Shown here: in pieces, positions 23,928 to 35,024 of the stretch
Position numbering within the stretch: position 1 is the first letter of the stretch
Layout of the letters: every line of letters begins with the position of its first letter
Assembly: GCA_933228895.1 (NCBI GenBank)
Contig: OW121848.1
Coordinates: 93,825,470-93,889,469, forward strand
Source: Platycnemis pennipes
Lineage: Eukaryota > Arthropoda > Insecta > Odonata > Platycnemididae
Length of the DNA stretch: 64,000 bases
Reading direction: 5' to 3'
Notes under the pieces: generated by a model
The model's database searches: none
What the model saw: only the letters and a program-made list of their open reading frames with translations
What the model was told of the DNA's origin: nothing
Program-made: the position numbers and the translations under genes

Positions 23928-24665
23928 TTGGTGTATTAGTTAGAGCTGGCCTCACACCGGGAGGGCCAGGGTTCGAACCCCGGAAGTGGAAGGTATTTAT
24001 CATTGGTCACCCAGCTCCTACTTGAGTGTTTCATGGAGAACATTTGAGTACAGTACTCCGTTCGTCGAATGGGAAGTAAAGCCGTAAATTCTCTTGGCGC
24101 CATGTCATCAAGAGCAGGCTAAGGCCGGGATTACGATGAACGTTTTCTGACGTGACGGAAACGAACGGTGGCATTGTTGAAGTTAGGAGAATGGGAACGC
24201 AATGAAGCTAATGACGACGGACGGACGTTGACGTGCCGCCGACGTACGTTGAGGAAAGCTTGTCAAGATCTAGCTTTTCCGTCGCGTTGGTTTCCGTCTG
24301 CCAATCACAAGTGACTTGAAAATCAGTGGGGGTAAATGTTCGGATGAGGGTGACACTTGAAAAAAATTTTTTTCGACCACCGAAAATCTTCCTTTTTCGA
24401 TGAAATTTTCACAACACAACCTGCTATGTTCACACTTCACTCACGCTAGAAAATTTTTGGAAAAAGGTTCAAACTGCAGTGTCTACAATCTGCCGTCGAT
24501 CGTGGTATACCCAACAGTTGAACTGCTACGTTGGCGTTCACCGCCACCGTCCGATTCCGTCACGTCAGAAAAAGTTCATCGTAATCCCGGCCTAATGCCG
24601 ACGCCTCCTGTCCCTTTCATTCCCATCCTCCTACCTTTCATCCCGGTGTGAAGCGCCTATTAGAC
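23928..24665 (+). mobile_element. SINE type A, split by a MITE
   Basis: The first part, 23928-24122, has the tRNA-like head (A box TAGTTAGAGCTGGCC, B box GGGTTCGAACCCC), then AGTACTCCGTTCGTCGAATG and CTTGGCGCC. The second part, 24593-24665, resumes TAATGCCGACGCC and ends in GTGAAGCGCCTATTAGACTT. Removing the insert and one TAA restores the family's GGCTAATGCCGACG junction. Confidence 0.85.
24123..24592. mobile_element. 470-bp MITE with ~50-bp TIRs and TAA duplication
   Basis: The left end GGCCGGGATTACGATGAACG and the reverse complement of the right end agree over ~50 bases with about 3 mismatches; both contain TTTTCTGACGTGACGGAA. TAA at 24120-24122 and 24593-24595 is the target duplication. 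A 3-bp TWA target and a GG-start end suggest PIF/Harbinger or ISL2EU. No coding sequence. Confidence 0.9.
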
Positions 24666-24687
24666 TTGAGAGCACCGATTGTTCTGT

Positions 24688-24835
24688 TAGGAGTCGGTTA
24701 GTGCAGATGCCGGGTTTCCCTCCCCCCTTCCTCCGTTCTCTTGAAAATCCTTTTCCTGCCCAATACCCACCTGTCCTAATTGGCGCAAATGACCTAGGCT
24801 GTCGGTCGCCTCTACCGAATGACCTCTAACTCATC
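24688..24835 (+). mobile_element. SINE type A, 3' fragment
   Basis: TTAGGAGTCGGTTAGTGCAG, ATGCCGGGTTTCCCTCC and GGCGCAAATGACCTAGGCTG match the 3' part of the copy at 44459-44606. Confidence 0.7.
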
Positions 24836-24844
24836 GTCTGATTC

Positions 24845-25495
24845 CACGGGAGCGTGACTAACGGAGTTGGCACTTCTCAACATTTCTCCGTTTGTCATTC
24901 TCCAAACCAGCCAACTGCCAGAATCGTTTCTTTTCCTCGAAGACGACGACTTCATCGCTGGCGGAGGAGGAAGGGCAAGCGTTCGCCTCGATCGGGTGCC
25001 GGGGGTTATCGGGAGCACTTCGATCGAGTTCGGTTGTTCTTCTCGCACCTTGGGGGAGTGAGTGGTTGCTCGATTCGACCTTCCTGGCGGCAGGCGTGTC
25101 TGGCTCCGTCCTTTCTCGAGGAGGGAGCGTCCGGCTCCTCCTGTAGCCGTGGCCGGAGTGAGGGGCGTGAGCGGCGGCCGCATTCCTTCGGATTATTTGC
25201 GGCGTCCGGATCGCCAGATTAATAACTTCCGGCGCGTGCGATTATGTTTATTCGGATTCGTTTGCCGGGAACTCCTTGATTGGTCGTTCCGCACGTCTCG
25301 AGGCGCCACGTGTGCTTGTGCGTGTGTCGTTGCCTTTTTTCAGGGTGTGCCTTCCTTAGAGCGCTCACCTCGGCTGATTCTAAGATGTGCAGGATCATTT
25401 GTTTCGCCCGTCACTTTTTCTTCGTGCTTCGAGCCACGAGGTTGCTTCTCTGCGGGTGGCGGGCCCGTGCTTAGGCTTCGTCGCGACTTCGATTT
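24845..25495. other. CpG-rich island
   Basis: Dense CpG and G+C over ~650 bases, ending sharply near 25490. Open frames on both strands (up to 189 codons) overlap and have no protein signature. Possible promoter or 5' exon; no evidence of splicing that I can tie to a gene. Confidence 0.5.
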
Positions 25496-25520
25496 TTATG
25501 ATATTAACAATTTTTCTTGG

Positions 25521-25722
25521 CCGACAGCATTATCACAGAAATACTTAGTAAATTTCCACAGTAAGTTTATTACACCGACCCAGGTTTCAGCAAGACATTA
25601 CCATTATCAAGGTGCATTCATAATGGCTTGAGCAACCTTGATAAATGTCTTGCTGAAACCTGGGTCGGTGTAATAAACTTACTGTGGAAATTTACTAAGT
25701 ATTTCTGTGATAATGCTGTCGG
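25521..25722. repeat. 202-bp palindrome, CCCAGGTTTCAG core
   Basis: Arms 25521-25599 and 25644-25722 are reverse complements over ~79 bases with almost no mismatch. They carry TTTCCACAGTAAGTTTATTA and CACCGACCCAGGTTTCAGCA. The ~44-base loop is partly self-complementary (TTATCAAGGT / ACCTTGATAA). Confidence 0.93.
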
Positions 25723-25729
25723 TCACATA

Positions 25730-27234
25730 GTTCCGATAATTATCGCCTGAAGCGTTAAAATTTGTTCAATTATTCTCGAGTTAAACTAGTTACCACCATG
25801 GAGTACACCAAAATGAAACTGTAATTCCACATAGGAAAAAAATTCTTTTCTGCATGGAAATAAAAAGTTTTATTTTGGTATTAGTCATCATGAAACGATT
25901 TCTCCAAGTGACGCCTGAAACGATTAATTATACCTGGTTGCCATTGTACATCCTTCTCTCATAACAGGCTAATTAGCATTTCCGCCCAGTTAATAATACC
26001 CCGCTAGTGATGAGAGGTGTGCTCTTATGGATTACAAGTATCAATGAGGTTAAATTCCTTAAAAGCCGTAAACTTATCTGCATCTCTCGTATGCAAGTAA
26101 GTAAATGGTTGAGTAAAATAAGGTTGACCGATTTACGGGGTATTTACTCACGGCTGGGATAATATCTCAATCCTTGGAAAATCAGATACTGGTTGCGAAC
26201 CTAGATTTTTCTCATTAGTTCCTTAATGAGTGGATTCGTTCTCTTAGTCTGGATTGGGCAGAGTATTTTCTCGTGTGCGTCTCTGCTTGATTGTGTTCTG
26301 ATTTCGTGAATCAGAGTACCGTTTTGGATGGCAGTGTCCGGCTACTTGAAGTCATGGGGTCGGAACTGATACTAATTTGGCATTAACTGGTTACCATATA
26401 GCGTATGGCAATAACACTAACAGTCTCCTTTTAATCAAAACGGTCAATTTATGACGTTGTTATTGTGTAAATTATCAAACCAGGTAACCAGGTGCTGCAA
26501 TCGGACAAAACCTCTTAGGTCACAAAAATCACTATGTGGAGCTAAAGAGTTCTTGCGTAGTTATGAGCTTGATATTGTTCCTTGGAAGAGTATATTGCCG
26601 CTTCTTTAAATTTTTGACGGCGAGAATATTAAGATTTTTGCTCTAGAACGGGTTTGTAAAAGTGAGTTAAAACAGCTGATCGTAGGCGTGCGGTGCTAAT
26701 TGCGGTGCTGGGTTAGCTGGAATAAGGGACTTTTCGTCTATAGTTCGCCCAAATAAAGACGCTTATCATCTATCTAATTGGTTGTGATAAGTATCGGCTC
26801 TATTTGATTAATTTATTTTGGATTTGTATAGCATCTTCTTCAGTGAACTGCTGCATAAATTATAAGCGAACGTCGTGGGTAAGCAGCATGTGGCTATTAG
26901 ATTTTTCTTTGTGATATTCTTTGGGCTCAAACTTGATAACTTATTGGTTCCATATTCTACATGAATAACATCTCGTCATGACGGAATGTACCGGAAATAC
27001 GATCCTGTTACATGCCCTGGATAAGTTAAAGATTTCTTGCGCCCAAACAATGACCATGGTGATCGTAGAATGTAAAGTATGTATTGTGGACGCCGTGCAT
27101 CCGACGGTTGAGTGCACGTCTAATCAGGGTCATTGAAGAGCATGGGCTTTGCGTAGGCGCAGGGAGAATCTTCGAAAGAAGATCGATTAATTCCAGCGGT
27201 GTAAAGGATTCGATCTGAGATGCGATGTTTTGAA
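25730..27234. other. Unassigned stretch
   Basis: AT-rich. 26805-26860 (GATTAATTTATTTTGGATTT...CTTCTTCAGTGAACTG) faintly recalls the foldback core. Nothing else recognised. Confidence 0.35.
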
Positions 27235-27235
27235 G

Positions 27236-27783
27236 CAGCGTTTACACGTAGTAGTTGACTGCTATGACAGTCGCGAGATGCGCGATACATCTATATGGCT
27301 ACTGCTATGATGCGTTGCACCAACTTCTATGCAGCTTAAAGCCGCTATTTAGGCGTTGTCATAACAAATAAAAAGCGTTTTATTTCAATAGTGATTGATG
27401 CTTAAATTTTTATGAAATTCTTCCAGCAATAAATTCCATTGACGATTATCTTCTGTTCCCATCCTTTAAAGAGTAGAATCTTTCCTTCGGGGAGGGATAT
27501 GCTTATTATTATATTCAAATTCCCGATATCAGACGTCGTGTATTGCTTTCCGTTTGCGATTGTTGCGATTGTGTTGGATACATTTCCACTGGAAAGTAGA
27601 CGGGCTTCAACTTTGCTAATAGCTCGAACTGGGATCGATAGTGTTCGACATGTGTCCAGTATCGACCTGAACTCGCATCGCAGTTGCTATTTACACATGC
27701 GAGTGGAGCTTAATAGTTGTTAGCAGTTGACTGTCATAGCAGTCGACTGTCATAGCAGTCAACTGTTACGTGTATACGCACCT
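27236..27783. mobile_element. ~550-bp MITE with TGACTGCTATGACAGTC ends
   Basis: The left end GCGTTTACACGTAGTAGTTG, followed by ACTGCTATGACAGTCG, is matched in inverse at the right end (27724-27783). The right subterminal part holds three near-identical CTGTCATAGCAGTC units forming their own ~42-bp imperfect palindrome. No coding sequence. Target duplication not identified. Confidence 0.75.
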
Positions 27784-27789
27784 CTAGAT

Positions 27790-28126
27790 CCATTTGAATC
27801 CATTCTCGACCTATCGTAAGCAATCGATCCCCAGGAGGCTTCCGTGTCTCACCAAGGAACGGCTCGATGTTGCCAGCCTCGTCAATGACAACGTGTTGAC
27901 CTCCGGTCGTCGTTGACTCCCGATATTGGCGTTCAGACAGTCGGATTTACCGGATATCCCATGCAGAACTAAAGAAAGACGTCAAATGAAAGGTCGGTCG
28001 GTCCTGCTGCGTAGGAGTATGTAGAATTGTCGCAAGTTTTCGTGAGAAGAATTTATTGTACATTCACACCTATCTCAACTGGTGTCGCAGTAAATAAAAA
28101 AAAAAAGTACTGTTTCAGACCTTCAA
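27790..28126. other. Unassigned stretch
   Basis: Nothing recognised apart from a poly-A-like run near 28096. Confidence 0.35.
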
Positions 28127-28275
28127 GTTGGCCGCGGTGGTCCGGTCGCTATCCTGTCAGTCTGGCAATCTAAGGGTCGCTGGCTCGAATCCCACCTCGT
28201 GTGTGCTTGTCGTGTTTGTCTTATGTTTGTAACTGCTTAGATTAGTCGGTGCTTTGTGACCGTATTTATTTTTTA
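28127..28275 (+). mobile_element. tRNA-derived SINE, type C
   Basis: Head TTGGCCGCGGTGGTCCGGTC..., B box CTGGCTCGAATCCCAC. The GGCCGCGGTGG start and the CTGGCAATC word are shared with the opposite-strand copy at 41140-41222. Confidence 0.7.
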
Positions 28276-28639
28276 AGTTTATTTATTGGACACTAAAAAA
28301 AGGTACTTATGTCTTTGCATTTGGTGGTATAAATATAATAAATTACCAACACCATATAGCAAGAACGAAACAGAGAAAGTAACACAAAGAGGCTAACGAA
28401 ATTAATACGTTCAAATTGTGGTATGAATACGTCCATACGAGCCGAAGGGATTAAAGGAAAGGGCATTGATAGAGACGGTATTGAATAAGAAAGGAAAACG
28501 GTAAAATAAGGATTGTTGGGAAACTGACAGCCGGAATCGAGATATGTGTCACAGTCATCAATTTTAAGTGGTGCGGGATGTGTGGAGGAAAACGTGAGAG
28601 GGTTTTTTCAGAGCAGAAAGACCCATTCATGATTTCGTG

Positions 28640-29335
28640 AGGTAATTGAGCCCTAGCCTCTTAGAGAACCCAAAACCAAGTGGTACAGTGCTATTTCATA
28701 CTTCGGAGCCCTCGGTGAACTGTGTCCCATGTGGGGAGGGTCCCGTCTCCACTTCCGAGGGCGGAAGATGCGAGCCCTCTTCCTCTCTCGGGTGAACTTA
28801 TTGGCCCTTAACGCTCGCATCGCCAAAAGGAAGCGAGGGCCCTGCGCGGTCCCTTCGACCCGAAAGACGATCCGCATTCCATTCCACTCTTTCTCTCTCT
28901 CACTCTCCCATCCTCCCGCCACCTCCACCACCCTCCTCCTTGCTTCTTCACCTCTCTCTCTCTCTCCTTCCCTTAAAGAGGAGTTAACTTACGGGATGGG
29001 CGGCGTTGCCTCGTCTTTCGCCGGCTCCAGTCCGTCTCTTTGTGTTCCCTGTGCCGGTCGTGAGGTGCCGACCGACCCTCGGCAACGGTGCACCCAGCCG
29101 CCGTGTTTATATGCGTGCTTGTGTTTGTGTGTGGGGGTGGGTGGCAGCCCGGGGGCGGGCGTGAATACCTGTCGGGGGCGGGCGGTGGTCGCGCCGTCTC
29201 GGCGGCGGAGCGGGGGTGGGGAAAGGGGGCGGGAGGGCGAAATTGGGTGCGTCGGGGGTGGGGTGCTCAATTCTGTCGCACGAATTGGAGTATTTCCCAT
29301 AAATGGGAAAGTTTTGGGAAATGAAGACCGGAGGT
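28640..29335. other. CpG-rich island with low-complexity tracts
   Basis: CT-rich (28880-28980) and G-rich runs (TGTGTGGGGGTGGGTGGCAG near 29130; GGCGGAGCGGGGGTGGGG near 29204), and many CpGs. A 202-codon + frame crosses it (28729-29337), but its composition is low-complexity and the antisense is also open, so I do not call a protein. G-runs could form quadruplexes. Confidence 0.5.
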
Positions 29336-29468
29336 GAACAGTGTTTATAATGAACAGTGTTCATACGGAAAACGAGGTTAACTGTGGAATCTGAAGTGTG
29401 ATCACTAACAATCAGTATAATAAAATAAATCGTTATGGAGTTGACTTAGTGGAATTTCGCCATACCAA

Positions 29469-29614
29469 CAAGAATAAAATGTTTTTATGATTTTCCACGC
29501 TCTTTATTTTACCTTTACCAGTTTCATGTGAACCTCTTGATAATGACGTGGAAACGTTGAAACCGGTTGAGGTAAAAGAAAGTGTGTGGAACATTACAAA
29601 GCATTCAATTCTTG
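29469..29614. repeat. Foldback, CCAGTTTCA/TGAAACCGG core
   Basis: The left arm CAAGAATAAAATG...TTTTCCACGCTCTT...TTTACCTTTACCAGTTTCA pairs imperfectly with the right arm TGAAACCGGTTGAGGTAAAA...GTGTGGAAC...CAATTCTTG. Confidence 0.8.
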
Positions 29615-29619
29615 TTAAC

Positions 29620-30284
29620 TAACTGTTAATACTCCAAAAATGCAAATTAGTTCAAACAATCTGTGATCAATTAATTTCAGTGCCTGATCTCTTCAAATGA
29701 CGAGTGTGATAATTTTCGACATTTCATAAGAATATGCAATACTATATATGATCGAATGGATCTCTCAGTGACTAATTATATCAAGTATACGCTATGATCG
29801 CATTATTCTAATGAGTAAACTCTATAAGATAATTGCGACGTTCTTTTTAAATAGAATGCTTACTTTTACAAGGTGAATGTTCTTTCAAAATCTACCTTGT
29901 CCTGTAAATGTCTTGTAACTTTTCTGTATGTAGATCCCTGGTTGGAGAGTAGAGAGGATGACTTCGTTCAATCCCACCCAGGTTAAATAAACAAAACAGC
30001 AACAATAACTATCAACGTGACTCATTACTTGTTGGCGGTAGATGCCTTGTGTCAAGTCGCCTCCTGCCACACATCCTTTTGGTGGCTTTCGGGATAAAAT
30101 TGTGGATGTAGATGGTGTTGATCAGCGTTCGAGTCGACCGAGGTGTACCTGCGTGGAGTATGATGTTGTCACTGCCGCGATAGGCGAGAAACGAGTGCTT
30201 TGGAGACCCTCGTGAAGTGATCATCATGGTTTCAAAGGGTCTTGACGCGCAATCGAGTCGCTCCGATTATCATCTTGAGTCTTG
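29620..30284. other. Unassigned stretch
   Basis: AT-rich, no recognisable feature. Confidence 0.35.
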
Positions 30285-30910
30285 TCTTGTGCTTTATTTT
30301 ACCTGGGCAGGTTGAGGCCACAATCCGGCCCCCTCTTCCACCTGCCCAGGGCTCTTTTACAGAGTTTATATCATTGTGTTTTAATTCCTTAATATATATA
30401 ATGAAGCAGTAAATAGTTAAAAACTGGGAATAAATAGATACAAAAGCAAGAAATAGTTAAAAGGTAGAAAATAAATAGATAATATAGTCAATAAATAATA
30501 AATAAATGGAGTATAAGTGGATATTAAAGGCAATAAATCGGTGAAAACAGAAAATAACTACATAGCAAATAGGCATTAACTAGATAATAAAAATATAAAA
30601 GAATACAAGTGAAAAATAAATACTATTCAAAGAATGGAAGAGGGATCCTCTGGGGCTCATGTCTGGAGGAAACCTTGTGTCAATAGGAGTTTAACCACAC
30701 TCGTCTTCGAAAAATTGCCTTTCACATTCATAGGGAGCGCGTTATAAGCTCGTGCGAAAGTGGCCATAAAGGAGCCAGACATCCTCGCCGACCGATGGCA
30801 GGGTATCATGAAGGAGTGAGGCGCGTTTCTAGTATTAATATTGTGGATTGTGCTCATAAGTGTCATATTTATGTACACGAAGGACGGCAACTGCGTCTTC
30901 CAGACCCTGT
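30285..30910 (-). mobile_element. LINE 3' end with ORF2 C-terminus
   Basis: The - strand frame 30657-30890 reads MSTIHNINTRNAPHSF, then ARMSGSFMATFARAYNALPM and KTSVVKLLLTQGF. This HN-x-NTRN...YNALP signature is the C-terminal end of many CR1/Jockey-like non-LTR polymerases. A ~370-base 3' UTR follows, AT-rich with repeated AATAGATA/TAAATAGA words, and a distinctive CAGGTGGAAGAGGGGG-GGATTGTGGCCTCAACCTGCCC hairpin end (CCTGGGCAGG / CCTGCCCAGG, 30303-30350). Confidence 0.8.
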
Positions 30911-31821
30911 ACCCCGCTAGGGTAGGGTTTGACGGAATAATTTTATATTCACTCGATGATGGTAAAGTTTGAGGGCGCAGTAACGTTAAAATTGACTTGT
31001 TCTCGTATTTTTAACACAGTAGAAGCCTTAGAGTTTAGTTGGTCCAAGAACTATCATTATATCACACCGTATACCCCTAATTCTTAATCTTAAAACAAAC
31101 TCCTGTTCCACGTCCGGGGAGGGAATCGTACCCGGGAGTTTTGTGATTTCCGGGCTGGCGAGTTATCGACCTGGCTACTGCGTCCGCGTGTGAACCTAAT
31201 TCCTCACGCATGAATGATTCACGTCAGATGGGTCGCACGAGATTAATATTCTTCACACCCTACATTCCGATGTAACTGCCATTTTGCTCTGTTGAGGTCA
31301 TAGTTCAATGCATCCTTCTCTACGATGTGTGTCGCGGTCAGATTGTATATGGTAATTTTCCGCGAATCCAAGCGAAAAGCTCCATCTTTCACCGCCTTCG
31401 CCAAATGAACTGTTTCGAAATAGTGCACTCCAACTTGTAGGTAGCAGTGCTGGATAACCATGAAAATATGTTGGTTAAATGATGATATTCTGTTGGTATT
31501 AACAATCCAGCTTGATTTGTTCCTGATTAATTATTTCTGCAACTTTTATGCTCTCTCAGATACATGTAGAAAATCGATTTCTTTCAACTGCTTTCACATC
31601 TTTCTCTTCTTTCAGTCGAATTTGTATAAACTTGTACGATAGTGTCTCCATTTTATCCCACGAGTTTTACTGGATACGATTTAGATACATTCTCCTTCCG
31701 CTGAATATTTTTGTCGCATGTGACTAATGGTTTATAACTGTAATTGAACTGTAATGGTTGTAGCTGTAAACTTTCCTGCCAATAGCCCTATTCCAGTGGA
31801 TTACCTGTATCATGAAAAGCA
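30911..31821. other. Mostly unassigned; tRNA-like SINE head at 31110-31195
   Basis: The - strand at 31110-31195 has A-box GCAGTAGCCAGGTCGATAAC and B-box GGGTACGATTCCCTCC. The rest is AT-rich and unassigned. Confidence 0.5.
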
Positions 31822-32133
31822 TGAGTGGAATCGGGGTGGTGTAAGGGTACTGGCCTCCCAAAGGCCCGGGTTCGAAATCCAGCAATGGATGATATTTTTC
31901 AGTGTAAAACCGTCCTCTATGTGAGTGCTGTGCGGAGAGCACTCCGAGTTCTGTACTCCGTCCGTCGAATAGGACGTTAAACCTTGGTCCCTTTGGCGTC
32001 TTTCGTCAGGACTAGTGTCGACGCCGGGTTTCTCTCCACCCGTCCTTCCTGCCCTTCCATTCGCATCATTGAATCTTTTCTTCCATTCTGAAGCGCCCTT
32101 AACTCTTTACTGAGAGGAGCAATTTTATTGGTA
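31822..32133 (+). mobile_element. SINE type A
   Basis: Head GGGGTGGTGTAAGGGTACTG, B box GGGTTCGAAATCC; body CGGAGAGCACTCCGAG, TGTACTCCGTCCGTCGAATA, GGACGTTAAACCTTGG and TCGACGCCGGGTTTCTCTCC; end CTGAAGCGCCCTTAAC. Nearly full length, about 310 bases. Confidence 0.88.
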
Positions 32134-32137
32134 GTAG

Positions 32138-32330
32138 TCATCATCAGTGAGCGATCCTAAGATTGGTTTAATGCAGCTTTCCAATTCATTCCTTTATCGG
32201 CTAACCTCTTCATATTCGCGTAATTCGTTTCTTTCTAATCCTTTTACTGCTGGCTCCATAAATCTAATATGACGCCTTCCTTTTCTATTCTTCCCATTCA
32301 CTTTTCCCTCGACTATTACATTCCTGATGT
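32138..32330 (-). mobile_element. LINE 3' end, family L1*
   Basis: Homologous to 447-640: GATCCTAAGATTGGTTTAATGCAGC, TTTATCGGCTAACCTCTTC and CGTAATTCG. On the - strand this is the 3' tail of the ORF2 of that family. It directly follows the SINE. Confidence 0.7.
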
Positions 32331-32334
32331 GTAA

Positions 32335-33250
32335 AGATATGATCGATTAAGCAGTCAAAGTATGACCGATTGTTTGTAGTTCAATCGTTTTCCTTGTATA
32401 AAGCTCAACACGATGCCAGGGGTATCAATGAAAGTAGTCTTGAGTACAAAAAGTGCCATCTCTTGCAGTCTTACGTACTAGAAGCTCATTCCCTCGGCTT
32501 CCCGTACAAATTCGTCGTTATCGCCAAATGCTGTGCTCATTTTCTCATTAATTAATTATGGTGTTGCCGCTTGGCCTCAATGACATTACATGAATTCGGA
32601 AAACATAGACTTCTTATCAAGTTTCAATTATTGGTATAAATTATCAGCAGCGTTTTAAAGGGGGATGAACCGTTGACCTGTGAACGTTCCTAGAATATTT
32701 TTGCAGCCCCATAGCCTCGCGGTTTTATTGAGCAAATATCTCTCGTATAAGGCGAGGTTCAAGTGTTCGCGACCTTCGTACGTGCGTTGGAGCTTGCAGA
32801 TATAGCGCTTCCGGTGATTCTGGGCTGACGTAAAAAGAACGAGCTGAGGAATGATGGAGAGGAATATGGAGAGAGGTTCAGATAAAATTGGAGGGGTATC
32901 GGTCGTTCAACACGAAACGCATCATGTCTGTGAATGGTATTCCATCATTTCCACGTCATATCCTGCGAAATGCTTCTTACCTTTGGTCTCCGAGTGTAAT
33001 ACCGCTATCTTTTCGTTTCTTAATAATTAAGGGCACGACTTTTAGTAAGGTTATTTGGTTATTTATTTCTTATCATAGGCTAAGTGTTCTGCAAGACTCA
33101 TTGTCAGTGGCAGATAAACGTTATTGCCGAGTGACATTGATCGAATGAAGTTCTATAAATAAAAAATATATAAAATGATAAATAACGCGAATTTTGGTAT
33201 CATGAGAGTTTTTTTCCTGAAAGAAATGCAAGATATCACCATCTATCCCT
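32335..33250. other. Unassigned stretch
   Basis: No recognisable gene or repeat. Confidence 0.35.
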
Positions 33251-33255
33251 TTTGA

Positions 33256-33344
33256 TAGAAAGATATTGCAATTTTTCATAATATAAAAATTTATATAAAC
33301 ACATTGTAAATTTTTATACTGTGGAAAATTGCAGTATCTTTCTA
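33256..33344. repeat. Hairpin, TAGAAAGATATTGCAATTTT arms
   Basis: 33256-33296 pairs with 33305-33344 (AAAATTGCAGTATCTTTCTA) with a few mismatches and a small loop. AT-rich foldback; could be a small MITE. Confidence 0.7.
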
Positions 33345-33585
33345 TTAATACGTAACGTTTCCACCACATCACACCTGAATCTGGTTTGTTTATCTATTCC
33401 TTAATTCACACAAAAAAGTTTTTATGGTAAGGAATAAGGTGCGCGAGCCCATACATTCTTGTTTTACTTTCAGACTCCGTCATGTATTCATGTCAGGTAT
33501 TACCGAATGCGAATTTCTGGGCGCCCGACCACTACTTCTTATGCTTCGAGCTGGTCCTTTGTACATCTTGCCCTTACTGTATCCT

Positions 33586-33651
33586 CTCCTCAGAATCCGC
33601 AACGCTCCATAGCATTTCCTTTGAAGGGCCAGATTAGCACGCAAGAAAGGA
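33586..33651 (-). repeat. 66-bp repeat, copy 1 (inverted partner at 35548)
   Basis: The reverse complement matches 35548-35613 at 59 of 66 positions with no gaps. Both copies are open in the same frame: FLRANLALQRKCYGALRILR here. Confidence 0.8.
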
Positions 33652-34070
33652 CTTATTTACCCTCCTCAAAAGAGTATTCCGAACGCTCTGACTCTTTCAG
33701 ACTTTTAGGATCATATTCATCTCAACTACAATCTCGATGCTACTGCATACGTCCTAAAATCTCCACTTCGAGTCAAATTGGTGTGCCGATTCACCCTGCA
33801 GCATTGGTATTATCACGCTGTGTATCGCTTCGAACCACATCGAGGAGAATCTGTATAGCCTTTTGAACTCGTAATAGAGATTTTATGACGTAAGCAGTGT
33901 AAGTGAGACTGTAATTTAGACTTAGAAGGTAGCCCAGCCGTATTAATAATCTCAACTCAGTCTTCAGCATCACGCTGAGAAGTAATACCACTTTGCAGGT
34001 AGATACTTTACACCAATTTGGTTCGTTGTAGGAATTTTAGGTGGTAAGTAGGGGAAGCGAGACTAGTTAA

Positions 34071-35020
34071 GGAGGTTCCACCGTAACTCCGCGATTCAAA
34101 ATCCCGTAAAAGAGCTATATTATTCAATGAATAAATACCGATCCAGAAAAACACGTATATGGAAAATCATTTATAGGGTGATAACACATACACAATAATT
34201 ATATGAGTATGCTATTATACAGCGCGTTGTAGTTGCATTCTATTTTTTACAAGCTCTTTTAACTCATTTTGACTTCGAAACATGGCTGAAGTGTTGTTGC
34301 CACGTTTAATTTATAAAGTGAGAATACATGCTCAATCCCACTAAAGCGTGTTCTAAAATAGGTTAAATATTTTCTTATTTAGTTTGTAACTATTCCCTTC
34401 CAAATACACCTCTTTGTTTTGAATTTTATTAATATTGATATTTTAAAAACTGTTTGGCAACAATGACGCTGCTACCATTTGGAAGCATTGGTATTAATTA
34501 CACCATGTCAATAACCAATGAAATATTTAAATTACATAAAAAATATAAAAAGGCCCTTGGTAAAGTATATTCCTTAATTAAGTTAGTAAATAGGCTTGTA
34601 AGCACGTTCCGTCACAAGTACCGTTGCCAATGATAACAACATACTGTAGCGCCATTTTCATGTAACTAAGGGTTTTCTGCTTTTCTTCGAGCAAATATTT
34701 ATTAATATCAATTAAACAAATGTGGTAAGGCGAGCACTTTTTTGCAATTCTGAATTCTACATAAAATTGCGCATCTTACATTAGTTTTTCGTCAAAACGA
34801 GATTTCTCTTTACATTATTAAACTGCAAATTTTACTGCAAGTGCCATGTTCTACCGTATAACCACATATTAAATAGCTGATTTTCAAAGTCTTTTTTTTC
34901 TTCAAATATACTATGGAAAGGCCTCATTATTTTATTGCCAATCGATAGAAGGGCCAAAAAATTGTGTGTCCTGAAATTTTCACAAAAATGACATCTACTT
35001 CATAATTCGGTGGAGCCACC
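34071..35020. mobile_element. 950-bp TTAA-flanked element (candidate)
   Basis: TTAA at 34067-34070 and TTAC at 35021-35024 flank inverted ends GGAGGTTCCACCG / CGGTGGAGCCACC (11 of 13 match). Interior AT-rich and non-coding. The ends begin GGAGG as in the 18619-20890 element, but the two interiors look unrelated. Confidence 0.5.
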
Positions 35021-35024
35021 TTAC

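Noticed and set aside
25062..25631. 189-codon open frame on +
   Set aside because: Runs from a CpG island into the arm of a palindrome; no protein signature and no splice context.
28729..29337. 202-codon open frame on +
   Set aside because: Lies in a CpG- and CT-rich island with an open antisense frame; composition is simple-sequence, with no domain.
33459..33866. 135-codon open frame on +
   Set aside because: Serine/arginine-rich with no motif; the similarity pair at 33586-33651 supports the opposite strand instead.
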